Assembly: GCA_036924085.1 (NCBI GenBank)
Contig: JAVGWX010000004.1
Span: 43,418,793 to 43,482,792 of the forward strand
DNA from: Ariolimax columbianus
Taxonomy: Eukaryota > Mollusca > Gastropoda > Stylommatophora > Arionidae
Length of the DNA: 64,000 nt
Direction: 5' to 3'
Position numbers and translations under genes: made by a program. Positions 53,901 through 62,900 of this stretch are shown in pieces. The notes under the pieces are model-generated. The model was not told where the DNA came from, made no database searches, and saw only the letters and a program-made list of their open reading frames with translations. Within the stretch, counting starts at the first letter, position 1, and each line of letters starts with the position of its first letter.

Positions 53901-56900
53901 TTAAAAACAAAATGCAATAAATTTGCACCTTGTTCTCAAGATGTCTTCGGCAGTGCACAATTTGTTCATTTTAATAAGTCTAATTTTGTCTTTTCTCTTG
54001 AAGATACAATCAAACACTTACATTGAAGATGCAATCAAAAACTTACATTTTAATTTCCTTATTCAATGGATAATGGTCCAAAGGAAGAAGCTCTGTTTAA
54101 ATTTTGAGATATCAAGAGCTCTGATTTCGCTAATCTTTACGGTCAAATGGAATGAGCTGAACTGGTGGCAAGTGACATCTCAAATGTTATATTGAAACAG
54201 CGTTAGTAAGTGACATCAGTACTACACAATGTTGGCAATTCCTGAAGTTAGTTGTGTGAGAGTAATATACAATAATTGATAACATTTTTTTGCACTGAAC
54301 CATCACAAAAGATATATGGGAAACCACACCCAGACAATTACGTAATTAAATGTCGAAACTAATTAATTTTCTGTTTATCAATAAGTGCCATACATTATAA
54401 TTCCAAGTCTTTTCTCCAGCGTTAATTTGTAGATTTTTCAATTTAAAAAATCATGTTTGACCATTTTTGAAGCACATATAGGAAGCAAAAAAGGAATCAG
54501 GGTCAAGTGAAACATACTCCACCACCACCTCCGTGTTCGTACTCCCCAACAAAAAGCTGTAGTTGCAGTCTGGCTAATTGGCATCAACACTATGATCCAC
54601 ATAGTAATGAGCATACTGGGGAGTCTTGCATTGAACTACATCTAGGAGGACCCAGGTCCATTTACTCAAATACGCCTTGCGATGTAAGAAAAGTCATTTT
54701 AACCTGATATCAAAGAAATGTTGTCATGAGTTAACTAATCTCAGTGCAAGTACATTCCAACAGCAACAACATAGTGCATCTTAGTGGTATAGTTGTTAGT
54801 TTGCTGACTGTTCTAGTAAAGGGACAGGGTTCAACTCTTGATCTCAGCATGTACAAGTACACCCAGCTGTAAATCAGTATTTGATTTACAGTTGTAGAAA
54901 GCAGACTACAAGAAGCGAACTGGCCATTCTACTTTAAAAAAAACATAGCTGAGACCTAGTACAATGGCATCTCCAACACTTTATCCCCAACAATAGTATC
55001 TACTATGAAAGTAAAAAAAAATTAGACACGGCTGCGGCGATACTACATACCTATCCATGTTTTTAAACTGTCTAGTACCTGCTTATCTGCTATGGGACTA
55101 CTTTTATCTCATTTCATCCATAATGACATGATGTCTTGTCCCTCTTAATTATCTCAGAGGGAGCCAATTGCTTATGACAGGTTTAGACAAATCAAAGAAG
55201 TTATGAGGGTAGAGGCTTGATCATGAGGGCATAAGCGTGAACAAGAGAGAAGGTTTGAGTGTTTGGTTTGGGTTCACAATCCAGACCCATACAAACAGAA
55301 TGTTATAGAAACTACAACAAACATCAATGCACCCATGATGCAACTTGATAAAAGCTCAGATACTGGAAGCCCTATCACCAGCAAGTCTTCTCATGAGTGG
55401 TAGAAAAGGAGGTCATGGCACCAGAAGTTGTATTAATTAAGATAAAGATGATGGTTTAAAATAAGAAGACGTGGAATGCTTTTGATATTGCCCTATATTC
55501 CAAGGAGAGCCAGAGGTAAATAGTCTGTGTATGCTTTCATGACTTACCTAACTCCTCTAACCTCTTCGTTATCTCTGATCCACTTGATAGTAGGTTTGGG
55601 ATTGCCAGTGAAGGGAATCTTCAACACTACGTTCTCTCCCTTCTCAAATGTACACAGATCACGGAAGCGAGGAGGAACATTAATTTTGGGTGGAGCTGCA
55701 ACAAAGAGTGGTTCTATGTTGTTCCTAATGGCTAGGTATTTTTTCAGTGTGATTAGCAAAACAGCCAAGAGCAAGAAATAAGTGCAGGAAAGACAAGAAA
55801 ACAAGGCAGTTCAAAAAGGGGCAGTCAAAAGCAAAACAAAGGGTAATCAAAAACAAGAGAAAGGCAGTCAAGAACATGAGAAAAGGGTAATTAAGAATCC
55901 CTAAAAGAGAAACCTAAAATAAAAGATGTCAAGAACACAAGAAAAGGATTGTCAAGTACAAAGCAAAAGGCAGCTAAGAAAAATAGAAAAGGGTATTTAA
56001 GAACAAAAGAAAGTGCCAAACTAGAATAAGAGAAAGTGAAGAGGAATATAAAGTTAAGCACAAGAGCAAGGACAACCAAAAAGAAGAGAAACACCAGTCA
56101 TGAACAAGGATATACCAAGAACAAGAGAAAGGACAGTAAAGAACAAGAGAAAGGACAGTAAAGAACAAGAAAGACAGTCAAGAACAAGAGAAAGGACAGT
56201 AAAGAACAAGAAAGAGTCAAGAACAAGAGAAAGGACAGTAAAGAACAAGAGAAAGGACAGTAAAGAACAAGAAAGACAGTCAAGAACAAGAGAAAGGACA
56301 GCAAAGAACAAGAAAGACAGTCAAGAACAAGAGAAAGGACAGTAAAGAACAAGAAAGACAGTCAAGAACAAGAGAAAGGACAGCAAAGAACAAGAAAGAC
56401 AGTCAAGAACAAGAGAAAGGACAGCAAAGAACAAGAAAGACAGTCAAGAACAAGAGAAAGGACAGCAAAGAACAAGAAAGACAGTCAAGAACAAGAGAAA
56501 GGACAGTAAAGAACAAGAGCAAGGACAGTCACAAACAAGAGAAAGACCATGAACAAGAAAAATGAGAGCCCTGAACAAGGGAAATGACAGCAACGAATAA
56601 GAAAGAGTCAAAAACAAGAGAAAGGACAGCAAAGAACTAAAGAAAGGACAGTAAAGAACAAGAGAAAGGACAAACAAGAGAAAGACAATCATGAACAAGA
56701 GAAAGGACAGCCAAGAACAAGAGAAAAGGCAGCAAAGAACAAGAGAAAGGACTGCCAAGAACAAGAGAAAGGACATTTGAGAACAAAGGGAATGAGGGAT
56801 CTTAAGAAACATATGAACTAGGGCATAGGAACAGCTAACCCCATCATGTAGAAAGTTTGTGAAAAGAATAAGAAAAGAAGACCTTCACATCCAAAGGTTA

Positions 56901-59900
56901 AGAGAAGAGTAAATTGCAATTGCAACACTCTGTAAGAGTTTCCTATCACTGGAATAAGCACAACAACAATAGCAAAGGACAAGTACATTATAAACACTCA
57001 AATAATATACACATCTCAACAATGCTATACATATATGTGATTGAAAATAACAGAAGCACACTTCTTTCCTTCTCCTTCTGTTTGGTTCTTTTTAATTTCT
57101 TAAAAAGCATATGTCCACCAATGCAATTGGTCCTTGCTGGAAGTCTGTGTCAGAGTACTTTGTGCATTCTTGTAGCATTAGTTTATATAGCAATTTGTGT
57201 TAAGTGATGACGCTGCCAGCCACAAGAACAATCCTGTTTAGTTCCATTTTCTGGCACTCTTGGAGGGCTGTAGTGTGCTGATTATTTTCTCTCAGGGTAA
57301 TACCTGCCACATCTTAAGAAATTTTCAATCTTAGATTTCAATTATCAAATAGATTTATAGTTAAACTACTTATCTACTTGTAGATAAAATAACTTGTGGG
57401 GCTGCATTTTATAGATTTGATCACGTGTATATATACATAAAGACAATCTTTTTTTATAAAACTTGATCAATTTACATCATAGATAGATGTCAGCAAGTAC
57501 CACATGAAACATGTACAGCAAATCAATTAATCATGTACATGGACCCAAAAACATGTACATGAAAAAGTGCATGTCTAAAATCTAAATACCTTTCTTACAA
57601 AAGACTTAAATTCAAACCAATATTTGTTTATACTGCTTTTGCTTAGATTGCTTTTGCCTTTTGAACCCTACATATTTTTCCAGAATTCAGTAAAAACATT
57701 TATAATTAGAAATGTTTGTGCAAAGTGTTGTTGTTCTGATGTACAACTGGAATCCTGGTGTTCAATCAGGAAGATGAGTGTCTGATGGCTGATAGCCATA
57801 AGCTATATTTTTGTTTTGCAAGTCGATCTGGTTGGCCCTTAAATTTTGCATCCCATGTCTTCCTTGGTTTGGCTTTTGATCTATTAGTTGACTATTAATA
57901 GTAAAGGGCGGCTTTTTTCTTGCAGTTTACTAGGAAAGGTGTATCTTGATTACAGATTTTTCCCTGTTGCCATGTTTGCTACCCATGGTATAGGGTCTAC
58001 AGTCTGTCTTTGGTGGGGCTGGTTACCATTAGACTGTCATTATGTAAGGTATTGCTACTAGGCATTTCCCACCATCACCTCTAGGTAGTATGTAATGTAA
58101 AACTTCTTGTCTCCAGCAGAAATATAAGGGTGTAATCAAGTAAATGCAATCACAATTATAAAACATCCAACATGTTTTTTTCTGCTTTTTATATACTATT
58201 TGCACGGATCACTTCCGTGTACCTTTATGCATGCAAAACTTGGACTCTGACAGCAGTTCTAGAGAGAAGAATTTGTGCAATGGAGATGAGATGTCTGCGT
58301 CGAATCCTCTGCATTTTGTATCTAGACCACTCATGAATAAGGCAGTTTGAGACACCATTAAGAGAGAAGTTGGCTAATATAAAGACCTATTGAGTATGAT
58401 AAAAACACACAAGCTCACATGGTATGGATATGTTTCAAGATCGTCGGTGTTGACCAAGACGGTCCTGCAAGGTACAATGCCTGGAAAGCATAAGAGAGGA
58501 AAGCAGAAAAAGAGATGGGAAGATAACATCAGAGAGTGTACAGGAAGGTCCATAGCTACAACAAATATCCTGGCACAAAACCGAGTGCAGTGGCAGGAAC
58601 TGGTTCAACAGTCTGCAGTATTGGTGCCAAAATGATCTTTCGGGTTATAGGACTGATGATGATCTACTTTTTTGAAAAAAATTGCAGAATAATTTATTTT
58701 TGTTCACCTTTTCCACACTATGGTGAATGTACACATTGAACTGTGGTTAACTTATATGAAACTTATAATCCAAATACATACAAATTTTAATTGTAACTAC
58801 TATTTTTACTAAAATTACTTGTTTTTCACAATTTTCTTGGTTTGATGATGACAAAAAAGTGACTTGATTTCAATGGGTGTTGTTGTAAATATTTCACACA
58901 AAAAGCTTCTTACATTTAATTTCAAGATCAGCCCGAGACACACGACTTCCTCCTCTGTTGGTGGCACGAATTGAATACTCATCTGCATCTTCACCATAGA
59001 CATTCTTGACTACCAAGATTTCCTTGTCTCCTTCTGTCCTTATTTCAAACTTATCAGAGTCAAAAATCTCACGTGCACCTTTGTACCTGGAATGGAAAGT
59101 TGGTCAATGTCTGAGTAGCAAATACGAGACAGAATAAGACATGTCTTAATTTCAAAACATAAATTGTCAATTACATAGGTGAGGAAGACTAATGTTTGTA
59201 CAGGCAAAATATACTGATCAGACATGTTGGTCAGGGTCAGGGTCAGGCAAAACACACTGGCCAAGACCCTCATCTCGACTTCTTAGTAGCCCTCCCTGGA
59301 AACAAGCTGTTTTCGTTGCAGCCTGGCTAACGAAGTGAGGGATTGACATGATCCTCATACTAGTGAGTGCCACGTAGATGAAGTCAAGCAGAGGACAACC
59401 GCCTGGAGGACCCCAGTACACCATTATCAGTATGCTTGTGATGTGAGGAAAAGGAAAGCTACTGCAACCCACCATTTAACGTTCTTTTCAGGACACACAA
59501 ATGAGAAACCGTTTTAAATGTGAGCATTCAAAACAACAACTACAAAGTGACAAAAGTCAATGTTGTGTATCTCACTGATAAAGGTCTACAATATTAAAAT
59601 TAATTCTTCTGTGAACAAAACTCTATATTCAAGATATGAAATTCAATAAATAAATGAACTGTAATACAGCTATGTCAAGATTAATGAGTTTAAAGAAATG
59701 TGATATCAAATTTAGAATGAATTGTATAACAATTCCATGTATAATGCAGACCCAAATTCAGTTAATATGAGGCAAGGTCTTGTGCAGTTGATGGTGTTTT
59801 TCAAGTTATTTTTTCATGTTGATAAATATAACAAGGAAAGCAACATAATATTTGATGTACAGCTGATATTAGAAAAAATTAAACTTGGTTCATTATGTGA

Positions 59901-62900
59901 AAATGTACAAAAGATTTTTTTTCTTTCAAGCACACCCCTATTGCAACAAAGAATCTTTCAAGAAGCTAACAATGATGTTGAAGAATGAGAATATGCAAGC
60001 AAACGAGTTTCTTCTAAAAGAATTTGATGATATCTTTAGAGTTGTAGAAGCAAAAAATTATTGATCCTTAACCTTTATTCTCTCATGTATGATCTTGAGT
60101 AGTATTTAAATAGTATTGCTTTATTAATTGTTTGAAAATCTGAGCATTCAGCTGCCCTGTGTTTCTTGGGTACGTTTATAAAGAACAATTTTCAAGTCAT
60201 TCGGTATAAATCCAGTGTTGTATATATCTTTACAAATGATGCCTATTACCAGTTGAACAGAAAAGAGCAGACTGTGGTCTTCAGACTCCGCACAGGCCAC
60301 AACAGACTGAGGTACCATCTATTCAATAAACTGAAGATAGGTGGCACTACGAATGCACCTGTGGTACAGGGAAAATGACAGCTGAACATCTGCTGCAAAA
60401 TTGCCCGACATACGAGGACCAGAGAAAGCACATGTGGCCATCACCACTGGCAACACTAGACAAGCTCTATGGCAGCATCGACAGCCTCAGGATGACAGCT
60501 GCTTTCTTCGAACAAATTCAAGTTGACGTCTGACAGCGTACGAAGAAGAAGTATATATCTTCACATCAATATGTGATTTTAATCCATAATAATATCTTCT
60601 AAGGCTTCCATCACTTCTATGCTGATGGAGTCTGCATCTGTAGGTCTTCCTGTCTTCATAGTTTCCAACATATGTTCTACTTCTGACATGAGAATGCAGG
60701 GGGCCCTCGTTATTGTGATGCTAGTTTGGTTCTTCGGATTCAAATTGTTCCTTCCTATACTTTGCATATCTAACTGCTATATCAGTCTCATCAAAGAGCA
60801 TATTACCATTCTTGTCCCTCTTATCCATAAACAATATTTCGATCATTGATACTTTACAAGTAATGATGTCAGCTCTTTCATTGTCTTGAACTTCTGCCTA
60901 ACCAATATAATAATACTTACTTAAAAACTTGAATCCTGATATTCAATCAGGCAAGGTTGCCTAATATCAGGCATCTCAAAGCTGCATGAATCTGTTTGTC
61001 CTTCGCCCTTGAGTACCATGACGGTCTAAAGGCATGGTACAGATCATCTCTTCATCACTGGCAGGCAGCTACATTGGCAATTGTAGTTGTATGGTGCCAG
61101 AAAGTCACCCACCTCGACCATCTATCATCAGTCATGTGAACTACATGGCTGGCCCATCTGTACTTTTGCATTGACGCAGAGTCAACAACATCCCATAACT
61201 CTGTTTGGTCGCGGATGTTGGTACTTCTAATGTGGTCTCTTATGGGGATATTAGGACTCTACGCCCCATTGCTCTTTCAGTAATACCGAGCTTCTCTATA
61301 TATCATTTGCATAGACTTCAAACCTCACATTCAAATACCATTGTTGGAATAACCATGCCATTGAAGTTGTGAGCCATGGCCTTGACATCCACCATCTGCT
61401 TGAGTACTGGTTTAATGTGGTTGAAGCTGAGCCAACCAGTCGCTCTCCTGCATGAAATCTCCTTATCAATGTTATGGTTCTTGTTGATTTCCTGGCCTAG
61501 GTAGAAATATGCATTGGCATTTTTTATGGGCTCATTTGCCAATCGTAGTTTCCCTGTAGAGCAAAAAGTGTTCAGTAGAAATTGAGTCTTCTTTATATTT
61601 ATGTTCAGACTAACCACTCACTTAGACTTTGTTTGGCTTCTGCAATGATGTGGGTGAAGATCACAATGTCGTTCACAAAACATAGGTGTGAGAGCATCTC
61701 CACCTCCATGCTGACACCTCGATCCTGCCAGTTCAGAGACCTAAAAACTTCTTCAAGAGCAGCTGTGAACAGTTTTGGGGAGATGGGATCTCCTTGCTGT
61801 ATACCTTGGTGTATAGGTATGGAAAATGGCTTGTGAAAAATAGAGATTGCAGTTGAACAGCCTTCATCTATCTTCTTTATTATCTAGGTGTACTGTCAAT
61901 AGGAAGACAGTGAAATCACACACTTAAACAAAAGAGAGCAATCCAGGTTATTAGAGAAGATCAGTACCAAACTGACGACAACTCCGACACTCTTGACCCA
62001 CAGGCACATATCACTAATCTTTGCCTCAGGTGTGGCATAACAGACTAAATAAACACATGTAACCTGTTTGCTTTACCTATGTGCACGTGTGGACTGAGAG
62101 AGCAAGCTGAAGAGTATGTTTTGTAAGACTGTCCTCTGCATAGCCAGTTGAAAAGACTCACAGGCCAAATGACTCAGCACCACACTCAAAGCTATACTGA
62201 GCTGATAAGGAGATCCAGACATCAATCAAGTTATTCACAAGAACTCGTCCGACAGTGTAAAAATCAATGAGTGAACAAAAAATGAAGATAAAAAAAGAAC
62301 CAAATAAATGTATGAAGTTACCACTGAATATCTGGCTTGGGGTTTCCTAAAATTGAGCATTCAAACCGTGCAGTTTTGCCTTCAATTGCAAGGGTCTTCT
62401 TCAAACCCATGATAAATTCTGGTATCTTAGCAGCTGCAAAAAAAAATATTAAATTGAAGTACATCAGTTTATTAATTAATCTGATTTTTCTCAGCAGTAT
62501 AATTCATGTTCATTGCCCAATCATTGAATGGATAATCAGTAAACAAACAAACAAACAAACAAACAGGCAAAATGATTTGAAGCCACAGAGATGCAGTTTT
62601 ATAGATGAAGGTTAAGAATATCATGGACAGCAAAGGAGACTAATGAGAATGTGATGTTGTTCATATGTAAAGACAAATTATTACGCATATCAAAACAAAA
62701 CAGTCATATTTTGTACTCATGTTACGAGAAAAGGAGAGTTAGAGCACACTGCAAAAATGATGACAATTTCTGGACAAATTTTCAGATGAGAAACAAAGAG
62801 AGACATAGGTCAAAGGCTACAGCAGTGGCAAAGCAATCTCTAGTCTTCAGCCTAAAAAACTCCTTGACTACCCCATCAATGGGAATAAAGTTGTACGTAA

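Noticed and set aside
53923..54195. Small hydrophobic ORF as a gene
   Set aside because: No start context, splice site or similarity that I can recognise; intron of twitchin on the other strand.
56100..56812. Lys/Glu/Arg-rich and Leu/Ser/Phe-rich ORFs
   Set aside because: Both are translations of the purine-rich minisatellite in opposite strands.
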